A stretch of 38,533 bases of DNA from Pseudacidovorax intermedius (GTDB lineage: Bacteria; Pseudomonadota; Gammaproteobacteria; Burkholderiales; Burkholderiaceae_C): NCBI RefSeq assembly GCF_001476815.1, contig NZ_LDSL01000141.1, positions 1 through 38,533 of the forward strand, written 5' to 3'. A program made the position numbers and the translations under genes. This document shows, piece after piece, positions 7,302 to 15,368 of the stretch. The first letter of the stretch is position 1, and each line of letters begins with the position of its first letter. A model generated the notes under the pieces. That model made no database searches and was not told the origin of the DNA. It saw only the letters and a program-made list of their open reading frames with translations.

Positions 7302-7973
7302 ATGGCAGCATCCCGAAGCCTTCCGCCTGACAGGATCACGCGGCAGAAGATCATCGACTCGGCGCTCAGGCTGTACGCGCAGAACGGCATCGACGGCGTG
7401 CCAGTGCGCGCGCTGACCAGCGACGCGGGCGTGAACGTCGCGGCGGTGCACTACCACTTCGGCGGCACCGAGGCATTGGCCGAGGCCGTGTTCGGCGAAC
7501 TGTCCGAACGCATCAACGCGCAGCGCGTGATGGCCCTGGAAGCCATCACGGCCGACGCGTCCCGGGCCGGGCGCAAACCCGAGGTGCGCGCCATCGTGCA
7601 GGCGTTCGTGGCGCCTTACGTGGGGCCCGACGCCGCGACCGAGGGGCGCCTGCTGGCCCAGCTGATCCTCAAGCATCGCCTGTCGCCTTCGCCCATGACC
7701 GAGCGTGTGGTGGGCAAGCATTTCGACCCGATGGCCAAGAAGTTCGTCGCCGCACTGCTGCAGGCCCTGCCGGAGGTTTCGCCGGGCCTCATGGCGACGC
7801 GCTACATGCTGATGGTCAGCACGGTGGTCCTGTCGCTCAGCGATCGTGGGCGGGCCCAGCGCCTGCAGCGGCTGGCTGGCAGGAAGGCGGCCCGCGACGG
7901 CCTGCAGACCATGGAAGCCGCGCTGGTGGACTTCATCGTGGCTGGCCTGCGCGCGCCCGTGTCCGAGCCGTGA
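7302..7973 (+). CDS. TetR/AcrR-family transcriptional regulator
   Basis: A 223-residue repressor-type regulator. The N-terminal helix-turn-helix is clear: RQKIIDSALRLYAQNGIDGV, then VRALTSDAGVNVAAVHYHFG (residues about 15-60). The C-terminal ligand domain includes VMALEAITADASRAGRKPEV and ends GLRAPVSEP; its length matches regulators with a CerR-like C-terminal domain. The ATG at 7302 is chosen because it leaves the usual 10-15 residues before the first helix; an open frame upstream is not protein-like and overlaps the operator. Divergent orientation to the Bug-cyclase-CocE operon implies local control of that operon, probably with the transported compound or a breakdown product as inducer. 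A decayed copy of its C-terminus lies at 1257-1367. Confidence 0.92.
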   Translation: MAASRSLPPDRITRQKIIDSALRLYAQNGIDGVPVRALTSDAGVNVAAVHYHFGGTEALAEAVFGELSERINAQRVMALEAITADASRAGRKPEVRAIVQAFVAPYVGPDAATEGRLLAQLILKHRLSPSPMTERVVGKHFDPMAKKFVAALLQALPEVSPGLMATRYMLMVSTVVLSLSDRGRAQRLQRLAGRKAARDGLQTMEAALVDFIVAGLRAPVSEP

Positions 7974-8099
7974 AGCGCCTCGTCATCGGCCGCATTCGCC
8001 AGGCTGGCGGCAGGCGCACGGCGCTCGCGCGGCCGCGCGGACGAAGTCGGCCCCTGGGCGGCCGTCGACCCGCACGACAGGCTTGACGCGGCTGGCCGC

Positions 8100-10199
8100 T
8101 CAGCCTTTCGCCAGCAGCGGCCTGCCGCGTGCCCAGGCGAACAGCTGGTCCGCCGGCATCGGCCGCGCGAAGAAGTAGCCCTGCAGCTCGTCGCAGCCCA
8201 TGCCGATCAGGATGTCGCGCTGGCCGGCCGTTTCGACGCCCTCGGCCACGACCCGCAGGCTCAGGGCGTGCGCCAGACGGATCACGGCGTCCACCACCGC
8301 GCGGGCGTCGCCGCTGGCCTCCAGGTCACTGATGAAGCTGCGGTCGATCTTGAGCTGGCGCGCCGGCAGCCGGCGCAGGTAGCTCAGGCTGGAGTAACCG
8401 GTGCCGAAGTCGTCGATGGCGATCGACACGCCAATGGCGGCCAGGCGCGAGAAGACCCGCTGCGTGGTCGTCACGTCTTCCATGGTCACCGTCTCGGTGA
8501 TCTCGCACACCAGCTGCGCCGGCTCCACGCCATGACGCTGCAGTGCGCTGTCGATGCGCTCGACGAGGTCCTCCTCGTGCAACTGATGCACCGAGAGATT
8601 GATGGCCACGCGGATGCGGCCGAGGCCTGCGCTGCGCCATTCCTGAATCTGCCGGCAGGCTTCCTCGATCACCCAGTGGCCGAGCAGGCCGATCACGCCG
8701 AAGCGCTCCGCCAGCGGGATGAACACGCCCGGGCTGACCATGCCGCGCACCGGGTGGTTCCAGCGCAGCAGCGCTTCCACGCCCGAGACCTCGCCGCGCC
8801 GGCGGGCATCGATCTTGGGCTGGTAATGCAGCACCAGCTCGCCGCGCTCCACCGCCATGCGCAGCTCGGCCTGCAGGCTCAGCTGCTCCTGAGAATTGGT
8901 GCTCATGTGCGGCTCGAAGAAGGCGTAGTGCGCGCCACCGGCCCGCTTGGCCGAGCGCATGGCGGCGTCCGCGTTGCTCACCAGGGCGGCCTTGTCGCCG
9001 TGCTCGGGATGCATGGCGATGCCGATCGAGGCGGAGATCTGCAGCGGCGGCTGGCCGAAGCCGAAGGGCTGGTTCACCGCATCGAGCATCCGGCCGGCGA
9101 CGATGCTGCAGTCGCCGGCGTGCGTCACGTCCTCCATCAGCACCACGAACTCGTCGCTGCCGATGCGGGCCACGGTGTCGCCGCTGCGCAGCACGCGCCG
9201 CAGGCGCTCGGCCACCTCGCGCAGCACGGCGTCGCCGAAGGAATGGCCGAAGGAGTCGTTGACCGGCGCGAAGCCGTCGAGGTCCACGAAGAGCACGGCC
9301 AGCTGCCGCATGCCGCCCCCGCGCGCGTCCGCCAGGCGCTCGTCGAAGAGCAGGCGGTTGGGCAGGCCGGTCAGCGGGTCCAGGATGGCGCGGCGGTGTA
9401 GCTCTTCGTTGGCCTCTTGCAGCTGGTGGTTGGCCGCCTGCAGCGAATGCGACAGGTTCATGGCATGGCCGCGCAGGCGCGCATCCAGCAGCGCCGTGAC
9501 CAGGGTCAGCACCTGGACCAGCACCGTCGCGGCGATCACGATCAGAGCGAGGCCCTCCCCGCCCAGCTGGTCGGCACTCAGGCACACGCTGCCGACCGGG
9601 TAGCGCACACCCTGCAGGTTCAGGTAGTGCGCACCCATGAGCGACACGCCCAGGCCACAGGCCAGCAGCAGCTGGCGCGGGCGCCGACGGCGGCGGTGTT
9701 CCATGCGGCGCTGCAGCAGCCACACCGTCAGGGTCGAACCGAGCAGCAGCACGGCGAACGACGCCGCGACCCAGGGCCCGCTCCACTCGGCGCCGGGCCG
9801 CATGTCCATGGCCAGCACGCCCAGCAGGTGGGTGCTGCCGACGCCGACGGCCAGCACCAGGGCCGCCGCCAGCAGCTGAGGCGGGGTGTTGACGCGGCGC
9901 CGTGCCATGGCCAGCGCGACCCACGAGGCCATCACGGCGGCCAGCCACGACAAACCCGTGAACCCGTAGCTGTAGCCGACGGGCACAGGCAGCAGGTGGG
10001 CCATCATGCCGACGAAATGGGTGGCCCAGATGCCAGTGCCCATGACCAGCGCGCCGCCCACGCACCAGGTGCGCGACAGGCCGGGGTCGCCGGCCTGCAC
10101 GCGCTGGCCCAGGTCCAGCGCGACGAAGGCGACGAGGATGGACAGGATGACGGAGACGGCGACGATCCACGGGTCGAGACTCGACACCATCATGATCAT
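8100..10199 (-). CDS. MHYT-GGDEF-EAL cyclic-di-GMP signalling protein
   Basis: A 699-residue inner-membrane protein that makes or breaks cyclic di-GMP. Residues 8-240 hold about seven membrane helices with MHYT-type repeats, in which histidines stand at 61 (ATHFVGMMA), 124 (STHLLGVLA) and 191 (GAHYLNLQG); these are thought to bind a metal and sense a gas or redox change. The GGDEF domain (about 270-430) has the motif GSDEF at 347-351, one change from consensus, with an inhibitory-site RxxD (RSGD, 338-341). The EAL domain (about 440-695) has EAL at 475-477, NLSVHQL, DDFGTGYSSL, KIDRSFI and EGVET, so phosphodiesterase activity looks intact. Starts at 10199, 10193 and 10190 are equally possible, without a good ribosome-binding site. 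Monocistronic by context. Confidence 0.93.
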   Translation of the reverse strand: MIMMVSSLDPWIVAVSVILSILVAFVALDLGQRVQAGDPGLSRTWCVGGALVMGTGIWATHFVGMMAHLLPVPVGYSYGFTGLSWLAAVMASWVALAMARRRVNTPPQLLAAALVLAVGVGSTHLLGVLAMDMRPGAEWSGPWVAASFAVLLLGSTLTVWLLQRRMEHRRRRRPRQLLLACGLGVSLMGAHYLNLQGVRYPVGSVCLSADQLGGEGLALIVIAATVLVQVLTLVTALLDARLRGHAMNLSHSLQAANHQLQEANEELHRRAILDPLTGLPNRLLFDERLADARGGGMRQLAVLFVDLDGFAPVNDSFGHSFGDAVLREVAERLRRVLRSGDTVARIGSDEFVVLMEDVTHAGDCSIVAGRMLDAVNQPFGFGQPPLQISASIGIAMHPEHGDKAALVSNADAAMRSAKRAGGAHYAFFEPHMSTNSQEQLSLQAELRMAVERGELVLHYQPKIDARRRGEVSGVEALLRWNHPVRGMVSPGVFIPLAERFGVIGLLGHWVIEEACRQIQEWRSAGLGRIRVAINLSVHQLHEEDLVERIDSALQRHGVEPAQLVCEITETVTMEDVTTTQRVFSRLAAIGVSIAIDDFGTGYSSLSYLRRLPARQLKIDRSFISDLEASGDARAVVDAVIRLAHALSLRVVAEGVETAGQRDILIGMGCDELQGYFFARPMPADQLFAWARGRPLLAKG

Positions 10200-10646
10200 G
10201 CCCGGTGGCCCGGCCGTCGCCGCAATGGCGCCGCCCGCGGGCAGACGCTGGCCCGCCGCTGGGCTGGCCTGGTGATGGGAATCCTGGTATCCACCTTCCC
10301 TTGTCCTTCCGGTCCGGCTGCGCCGGACGCCTGCTGATGTCACCTCGGCCGCAGACGCGGCCACTTACTTTTTGACATATGTTAAGCCTCTATTAACAAG
10401 TTAGGCGTGCTGTTCAGGACGCGGATTTGTAAGAAAAGTGCGCGTGCGTGGGTAAGGGCCCACAGGGAGACGGTCGCGCGGTGCGGCGCAAGGATCCCCA
10501 GCGTGTGCGCACAGGGGTCTGCCGCGGGCGATCTGTCGCCCACCGCCCCACCAGGCGAGTTTGCAAGGCGCCACGCCCAGGGCGAGGAGCAAGCGCTCCA
10601 GCCCTACCACGCCGCCAGGCAGCGGCATGGTCGCCCTCGATGGCGC
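10200..10646. other. Intergenic region between the MHYT gene and the rhodanese gene
   Basis: No convincing gene. Around 10370-10400 there is an AT-rich island with GTTAA (10381-10385) and TTAAC (10393-10397) as an inverted repeat, a TTGACA at 10372 on the plus strand and a TTGTTA on the minus strand. It could be the promoter of the MHYT gene, but I see no -10 element at proper spacing. Open frames at 10400-10630 have no recognisable composition or start signal. The rest is featureless apart from a short hairpin listed separately. Confidence 0.5.
10526..10541. other. Short perfect hairpin (GGGCGA-TCTG-TCGCCC)
   Basis: A 6-bp GC-rich stem with a 4-base loop lies about 105 bp past the stop of the rhodanese gene, in non-coding DNA. 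There is no T-run after it on either strand, so it is not a classical intrinsic terminator, though it could slow transcription between the two minus-strand genes. Confidence 0.3.
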
Positions 10647-12284
10647 TCAGACCACCCTGAAATGATGCGTCCCATCCCGCCCCAGTTGCGCCACCAGGCC
10701 GAATTCCCAGTCCAGGTAGCCCTGCATGGCCTCGCGGGGCGCGTCGGTGCCTTCGTAGGGGCGGCGGTAGCGGTCGGTGCGGGGGGTGGCCAGGCGGTCC
10801 TCGCCGCGCTCGGCGGGCAGCCCGGCGGCAAACCAGGCGGCGTTGCCGCCCGTGAGCAGACGCACGGGCGTGTCGGCGCGGCCGCGCGCGTCGAGCAGCG
10901 CGCGCAGGTCGGCGGCGGCGTGGGCGGCGAGCAGGCTGGTGCCGCAGGTCAGCACGTACTGGGCGGCCGATGAGGGCAGCGGGCCGCCGAGCGCCTGCGC
11001 CAGCTGCGCACGCACCGCGAACCAGGCGCCGGGAATGTGCCGCTTCACGTAGTTGGCGCTGGCGCCGACGTCGATCAGCACCGCGTCGCCGGTCTGCAGC
11101 AGCGCGGCGAGGGCCGCGGGCGCGATGGGCTCCACGTGCCGATGGGGTTCGGGCAGCACCGCGGCGGGCGTGCCGGTTTCGGTGAAGTCCGCGGCTGTGG
11201 CGCCCTCCACGCGCCAGACCTCCCAGCCCATCTGTGCCAGCCAGGAGCCGGTCATGGCCGCGCGCACGCCGTCGTCGTCGGCCAGCACGAAGCGGGCGCC
11301 GCGCACGGGGGCGTGGTGGTCGGTCTCCTGCACCAGCTGGCCGCCGGGGGCGCTGGCAAAGCCGGGCAGGTGGCCGGCCTCGTATTCCTCGGGCGTGCGC
11401 ACGTCCAGGCGGTAGGTGGTGCGCTGCGCGTCCTCCAGCAGCGCGGGCAGGTCGGCCAGGGCCAGCGGGCGCACGCCGGCCCGGGCCGCCACGGCCTGGG
11501 CATCCGCCCGGGCCCGGTCGCGGATGGCCGGATCGACGTCCTGGGGGGCTCGGCGCTGCGCGCCATGGTCCAGCTGCTGGCCGGCCAGCAGCCAGCCGAT
11601 GGTGCCGTTGCGCAGGGCCGCCACCGGGTTGGGCAGGCCGGCATTCACCAGCGACTGCGTGCCGATGATGCTGCGCGTGCGGCCCGCGCAGTTGACGATG
11701 ACGCGCGTGGCGGGGTCTGGCGCCAGCGCGCGGGCGCGCAGCACCAGCTCGGCGCCGGGCACGCTGGTGGCGCCGGGGATGCTCATGGTCTGGTATTCGT
11801 CGAAGCGGCGGGCGTCCAGCACCACGACGTCGGCCCGGGCGTCGAGCAGGGCCTTGACCTCCTCGGCCGCGAGCGAGGGCGTGTGCCGCTCGTGCTCCAC
11901 CAGTTCGCCGAAGGCCTTGCTGGGCACGTTGACGTCGCGGAACAGCTCGCCGCCCGCGGCGCGCCAGCCCGCCAGGCCGCCGGCGAGCGCATGCACCTGG
12001 GTGTAGCCCAGGCGGGCCAGCACGGCGGCGCCGCGCGGCACCAGGTCGTCGCCCTCGTGCTCGCCGTACAGCACGATGCGCGTGTCGCGCCGCGGGATGC
12101 GGCGCCAGGCCTCCAGCTCGATGCGCGACAGCGGCAGATTGGCGGCCCACAGCGGATGGGCCTGGGCATAGGGGTCTTCCTCGCGCAGGTCGAGCAGCGC
12201 GATCTCGCGGCGGTCCAGCAGGTGCTGGCGGACCTCGGCGGCGCTCAGCGACGGCAGGGCGGAAGAAGGGGCGGTCTGGGTCAT
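10647..12284 (-). CDS. Four-domain rhodanese-type sulfurtransferase
   Basis: A 545-residue protein made of four tandem rhodanese domains: about 13-115 (ALLDLREEDPYAQAHPL), 135-235 (VVVLDARRFDEYQTMSIPGA), 272-362 (YRLDVRTPEEYEAGHLPGF) and 385-490 (VLIDVGASANYVKRHIPGA). Rhodaneses carry sulfur as a persulfide on a loop cysteine. Domains 2 and 4 keep it (C199 in NCAGRTRS; C447 in LTCGTSLL), while domains 1 and 3 have no cysteine at the matching loop (YGEHEGDD; ADDDGVRA) and are probably structural or regulatory. It follows the thiol dioxygenase gene by 32 bp in the same operon, which suggests handling of the sulfur released or oxidised there. No signal peptide, so cytoplasmic. Start at 12284 (MTQTAPSSAL) lacks a clear Shine-Dalgarno. 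Confidence 0.9.
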   Translation of the reverse strand: MTQTAPSSALPSLSAAEVRQHLLDRREIALLDLREEDPYAQAHPLWAANLPLSRIELEAWRRIPRRDTRIVLYGEHEGDDLVPRGAAVLARLGYTQVHALAGGLAGWRAAGGELFRDVNVPSKAFGELVEHERHTPSLAAEEVKALLDARADVVVLDARRFDEYQTMSIPGATSVPGAELVLRARALAPDPATRVIVNCAGRTRSIIGTQSLVNAGLPNPVAALRNGTIGWLLAGQQLDHGAQRRAPQDVDPAIRDRARADAQAVAARAGVRPLALADLPALLEDAQRTTYRLDVRTPEEYEAGHLPGFASAPGGQLVQETDHHAPVRGARFVLADDDGVRAAMTGSWLAQMGWEVWRVEGATAADFTETGTPAAVLPEPHRHVEPIAPAALAALLQTGDAVLIDVGASANYVKRHIPGAWFAVRAQLAQALGGPLPSSAAQYVLTCGTSLLAAHAAADLRALLDARGRADTPVRLLTGGNAAWFAAGLPAERGEDRLATPRTDRYRRPYEGTDAPREAMQGYLDWEFGLVAQLGRDGTHHFRVV

Positions 12285-12316
12285 GAAGAAAAAAGGTCGG
12301 GACGAGCGGCCCGCGC

Positions 12317-12922
12317 TCACGGCGTGGCGGCGCGCAGCTCGGCGCTGCGGTCCCACAGGTTGGGCAGCACGGTATTGGAATAGCCGGAGACGAAACGCTT
12401 GCGCCCGCCTTCGGCCGGATAGGTATGGCGGGCCACCGCGCCGATGTTGGCGCCATAGACATGGATGCTGACGGAGACCTGGTCGGCCAGCGCATTGCGC
12501 ACCTGGTGCACGTCGCCGACGCGGGGCGACACGGCCTCGACCTGGCCCGGCCGCAGGTGCACGGGGTCGCCCTGCGGCTGCCAGCGGCCGTCGGCATCGG
12601 GCGCGTAGCCCTGGCTGACTTCCGCGCCGCGCAGCATGCCGATCAGGCCCCAGACGGTATGGTCGTGCACCGGCGTGGCCTGGCCCGGGCCCCAGACGAA
12701 GCTCACGACCGAGAAGCGCTCGCTGGCGTCGGCATACAGCAGGTGCTGCTGGTAGTGGGTCGGGTGGGGCCGGGCGAAGGCCTCGGGCAGCCAGTCGTCC
12801 TGCGCGACCAGCTGCGCCAGCAGCGCGCCGCCTTCCCGCAGGATGTGCGGCTCGTCGGGCCGCGTGTCGAGCAGGCGATGGAAGCCGACGACGACGTCGC
12901 GCAGGCGGGTGATGCCGGTCAT
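12317..12922 (-). CDS. Thiol dioxygenase of the cysteine dioxygenase type I family
   Basis: A 201-residue cupin that inserts O2 into a thiol to give a sulfinate, using non-heme iron. The three-histidine iron site is complete: H86 and H88 (TPVHDHTVWGLIGMLRG) and H154 (VSIHVYG), with the tyrosine after the last His (Y156). Mammalian CDO has a substrate-binding Arg60; by eye the matching place here is Gln in HYQQHLLY (57-62). That is the pattern of bacterial 'Gln-type' enzymes, which include 3-mercaptopropionate dioxygenase. The cysteine of the Cys-Tyr crosslink is also absent, as in most bacterial members. The ATG overlaps the stop of the acyl-CoA dehydrogenase gene by 4 bp (ATGA), and the rhodanese follows. 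Cysteine versus mercaptopropionate as substrate is unresolved. Confidence 0.9.
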   Translation of the reverse strand: MTGITRLRDVVVGFHRLLDTRPDEPHILREGGALLAQLVAQDDWLPEAFARPHPTHYQQHLLYADASERFSVVSFVWGPGQATPVHDHTVWGLIGMLRGAEVSQGYAPDADGRWQPQGDPVHLRPGQVEAVSPRVGDVHQVRNALADQVSVSIHVYGANIGAVARHTYPAEGGRKRFVSGYSNTVLPNLWDRSAELRAATP

Positions 12923-14217
12923 GCGCGGATTGTGGCCGCAGGGCCTGCCGTGGGTCGATCGGGGACGGCCCGGGCCGCCGCCGCCAGCGCCTGCTGGCCG
13001 GCCGCGACCAGTGCGGCATCGCTCTGCGGCGTGTGGATGCGCGCGCACAGCACGTCGCGGTGGTGGCGCTCCAGCGGGTTCTGGCGCGACAGGCCGTGGT
13101 TGCCGCTGAGCTGCAGGGCCAGCTCGACGGCGGCGATGGCATTCGTGCCCACCGTGTGCTTGACCAGGCCGCTGTCGGCCGGCGTGGGCGTGGGGCCGCC
13201 ATCGGTGCGCGCGGCCAGGTCGTCCAGCAGCACGCGGTTGCCGTGCAGCAGGGCCTGGATCTCGCCCACCTTCTCCTGCACGCGCGGCAGCGTGGCCAGC
13301 GGTGCGCCCAGGCTGCCGGGCGCGCGCGACTGCAGAAAGCCCAGCAGCCAGTCGCGCGCGGCGCGGGCCACGGCGTCGTACAGGCTGCCCAGCAGCGTGG
13401 CCATCCAGGCCTGCTGTTTGGCGAAGGCGTCGGCCTCGGCGGGCGTGGCGGCGGCGGGCGCCCATTGCGCGGGCGGGCGGATGTCCACCGCGTGGTCCAG
13501 CGGAATGCGCACGCCCTCGAGCACCGCTTCGTGGCTGCCCGAGGCGCGCAGGCCCAGGTGGTCCCAGCTGGCGATGGTGCGCACGCCCGGCGCCCTGCCC
13601 GGCACCAGGAAGAAGCCGGTGCGCGGCTGCGGCTCGTCGGTGCGGCCCCACACCAGCAGCCACGACAGCCGCTCGATGCCGGTGGTGTAGAGCTTGTGGC
13701 CGTCGATCACCCACTCGCTGCCCTCGCGCCGCGCCACCGTGGCGGGCAGGCCGCCGCGGGCGGGCGAGCCGAGCTGTGGCTCCACGCGCAGCGCGTTGGC
13801 CAGCGCGCCCTCGCGCACGCCGCTGCGGGCCACGGCCTCGCGCAGGTGGGCCGGCCAGCGGTTGGCCGGATGGCGCAGGGCCTGGTGCTGCAGGTAGGTC
13901 ATGGTCAGCACCAGCGCGGTGGCCGGCTCGCCGGCGGCCACGGCCGCGATCACGCGGCGCGCCTCGGCCAACGTGGCGCCGCCGCCGCCCGAGGCCACGG
14001 GCGCCACCAGGCCGATGAGGCCCCGGCGCTGCAGTTCGTCGAAGTTGTCGTGCGGAAAGCGGCCGGCCAGGTCGTGGTCGGCGGCCGTGGCGGCGAAGCG
14101 GCGCGTCAGCGCGGCCAGCGTGGCGTCGTCGGTGCGCGCGGGTACGTCGGCCAGGGCCGGCGAGTCGTCGTTTGCCACGAAGGCGGGGGCGAACAGGGTC
14201 TGGGGCAATGCACTCAT
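12919..14217 (-). CDS. Acyl-CoA dehydrogenase-like flavin monooxygenase (SfnB/DszC type)
   Basis: A 432-residue member of the acyl-CoA dehydrogenase superfamily. The subgroup seems to be the sulfur-acquisition oxidoreductases (SfnB) and FMNH2-dependent monooxygenases (DszC), judging by the company it keeps and by the segments HDNFDELQRRGLIGLVAPVA, WVIDGHKLYTTGIERLSWLL, WDHLGLRASGSHEAVLEGVR and the C-terminal VELALQLSGNHGLSRQNPLE. Such enzymes often take reduced flavin from a partner such as SsuE to oxidise organosulfur compounds. It is the first gene of the minus-strand operon with the thiol dioxygenase and the rhodanese, and is divergent from the SsuA-like gene at 14328. ATG at 14217 (MSALPQTLF) is used; an upstream extension crosses the promoter region. 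True acyl-CoA dehydrogenation cannot be excluded. Confidence 0.87.
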   Translation of the reverse strand: MSALPQTLFAPAFVANDDSPALADVPARTDDATLAALTRRFAATAADHDLAGRFPHDNFDELQRRGLIGLVAPVASGGGGATLAEARRVIAAVAAGEPATALVLTMTYLQHQALRHPANRWPAHLREAVARSGVREGALANALRVEPQLGSPARGGLPATVARREGSEWVIDGHKLYTTGIERLSWLLVWGRTDEPQPRTGFFLVPGRAPGVRTIASWDHLGLRASGSHEAVLEGVRIPLDHAVDIRPPAQWAPAAATPAEADAFAKQQAWMATLLGSLYDAVARAARDWLLGFLQSRAPGSLGAPLATLPRVQEKVGEIQALLHGNRVLLDDLAARTDGGPTPTPADSGLVKHTVGTNAIAAVELALQLSGNHGLSRQNPLERHHRDVLCARIHTPQSDAALVAAGQQALAAAARAVPDRPTAGPAATIRA

Positions 14218-14276
14218 GGGGCCGCACTGTGGCGACGGGCCGCGCGCGCGGGAACCATCGTTTGCGCATATCCAAA

Positions 14277-14289
14277 GTCGGAATCCGAC
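14277..14289. promoter_or_regulatory. Palindrome GTCGGA-A-TCCGAC between divergent organosulfur operons
   Basis: A perfect 6-bp inverted repeat with a single central base lies in the 110-bp gap between the divergent acyl-CoA dehydrogenase (starts 14217) and SsuA-like (starts 14328) genes. It is next to the most AT-rich stretch of the gap (CATATCCAAAG). It could be the site of a regulator acting on both operons. No regulator gene is adjacent, so the binding protein is unknown. Confidence 0.4.
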
Positions 14290-14327
14290 GTTCACGCGAA
14301 GGCCGCGCGCCGATACGGTTCGGCCCC

Positions 14328-15332
14328 ATGCTGCGATCTTTCCCATCCACCTTCCGCGCCACGCGCCGCCGGCTGCTGCAGGCTGCCGCCCTGGCGCCTG
14401 CCGCGGCCTTGGCCGCGCCCACCGGCGACCTGGCCGGCATCACGCTGCGCGTGGGCACCTACAAGGGCAACTGGCGCGCCCTGCTCGATGCCGCGGGCCT
14501 GCAGCAGGCGCCCTACCGCATCGACTGGCGGGAACTCAACAACGGCGTGCTGCACATCGAGGCCATCAACGGCGACGCGCTGGACCTGGGCTCGGGCAGC
14601 GAGATTCCGCCGGTGTTCGCCGCGCGGCAGAAGGCCAGCCTCCGGCTGGTTGCCGCCATCCACGAGGACCTGAACAACCAGGTCACCGTCGCCCGCAAGG
14701 AGGCGCCCATCCAGTCCATCGCCGACCTCAAGGGCAAGCGCGTGGGCTATGTGCGCGCCACCACGGCGCACTACTTCCTGGCCAAGCAGCTGGCCGAGGC
14801 CGGCCTGTCGTTCGGCGACATCCAGGCCGTCAACCTGAGCCCGGCCGACGGCCTCTCGGCCTTCGCCCGCGGCGACCTCGATGCCTGGGCCATCTACGGC
14901 TACAACGGCCAGATCGCGCGGCTGCAGCACGGCGCGCGGGTGCTCAAGACCGGCGTGGGCTACCTGTCGGGCAACTTCCCCGTCTATGCCAATCCGCGCT
15001 CGCTGGAGGACGCGCGGCGCCGCGCCGCCATCGCCGACTTCCTGCAACGGCTGCAGCGGGCCTACGCCTGGGTCAACGGCAACTTCCTCGCCTATGCGCG
15101 CACCCAGTCGGCCGAGACCCGCATCCCCGTCGGCGACATCGTCGAGCTCTTCAACCGCCGCAGCGACGACTACGCCCTGGTGGGCGTGAGCGAGGCCGCC
15201 GTGCGCAGCCACCAGGACGTGGCCGACACCTTCCTGCGCCTGGGCGTGCTCGACGGTCCGGCGGACGTGCGCCCGCTGTGGGACCGGCGCTTCGATGCGG
15301 CCCTGCGCGGCGGCGCCGCCTCCGCCGCCTGA
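14328..15332 (+). CDS. SsuA-like ABC transporter substrate-binding protein (first of three)
   Basis: A 334-residue periplasmic binding protein of the nitrate/sulfonate/taurine family. It opens with an export signal with consecutive arginines (ATRRRLLQAAALAPAAALAA), possibly Tat-dependent. The mature part has typical features: TLRVGTYKGNWRALLDAAGL, LDLGSGSEIPPVFAARQ, SIADLKGKRVGYVRATTAHY and AFARGDLDAWAIYGYNGQIA. It is most like aliphatic-sulfonate binding proteins. It is the first gene of a plus-strand cluster of eight genes, 36 bp before the SsuD-like monooxygenase. Its own permease and ATPase must be those at 18613-20540, unless an unseen transporter serves it. Start chosen just before the twin-arginine region. 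Confidence 0.9.
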   Translation: MLRSFPSTFRATRRRLLQAAALAPAAALAAPTGDLAGITLRVGTYKGNWRALLDAAGLQQAPYRIDWRELNNGVLHIEAINGDALDLGSGSEIPPVFAARQKASLRLVAAIHEDLNNQVTVARKEAPIQSIADLKGKRVGYVRATTAHYFLAKQLAEAGLSFGDIQAVNLSPADGLSAFARGDLDAWAIYGYNGQIARLQHGARVLKTGVGYLSGNFPVYANPRSLEDARRRAAIADFLQRLQRAYAWVNGNFLAYARTQSAETRIPVGDIVELFNRRSDDYALVGVSEAAVRSHQDVADTFLRLGVLDGPADVRPLWDRRFDAALRGGAASAA

Positions 15333-15368
15333 GGCCACCCATCCTTCCCTGCCCAAAGAAAGCCACCC

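Noticed and set aside
10372-10397. TTGACA with a GTTAA/TTAAC inverted repeat, considered as a plus-strand promoter
   Set aside because: No suitable -10 element at 16-18 bp and no plus-strand gene for several kilobases downstream.
10401-10628. Minus-strand frame of 75 codons in the gap upstream of the MHYT gene
   Set aside because: No recognisable composition, no ribosome-binding site, and it lies in a region with regulatory-looking DNA.
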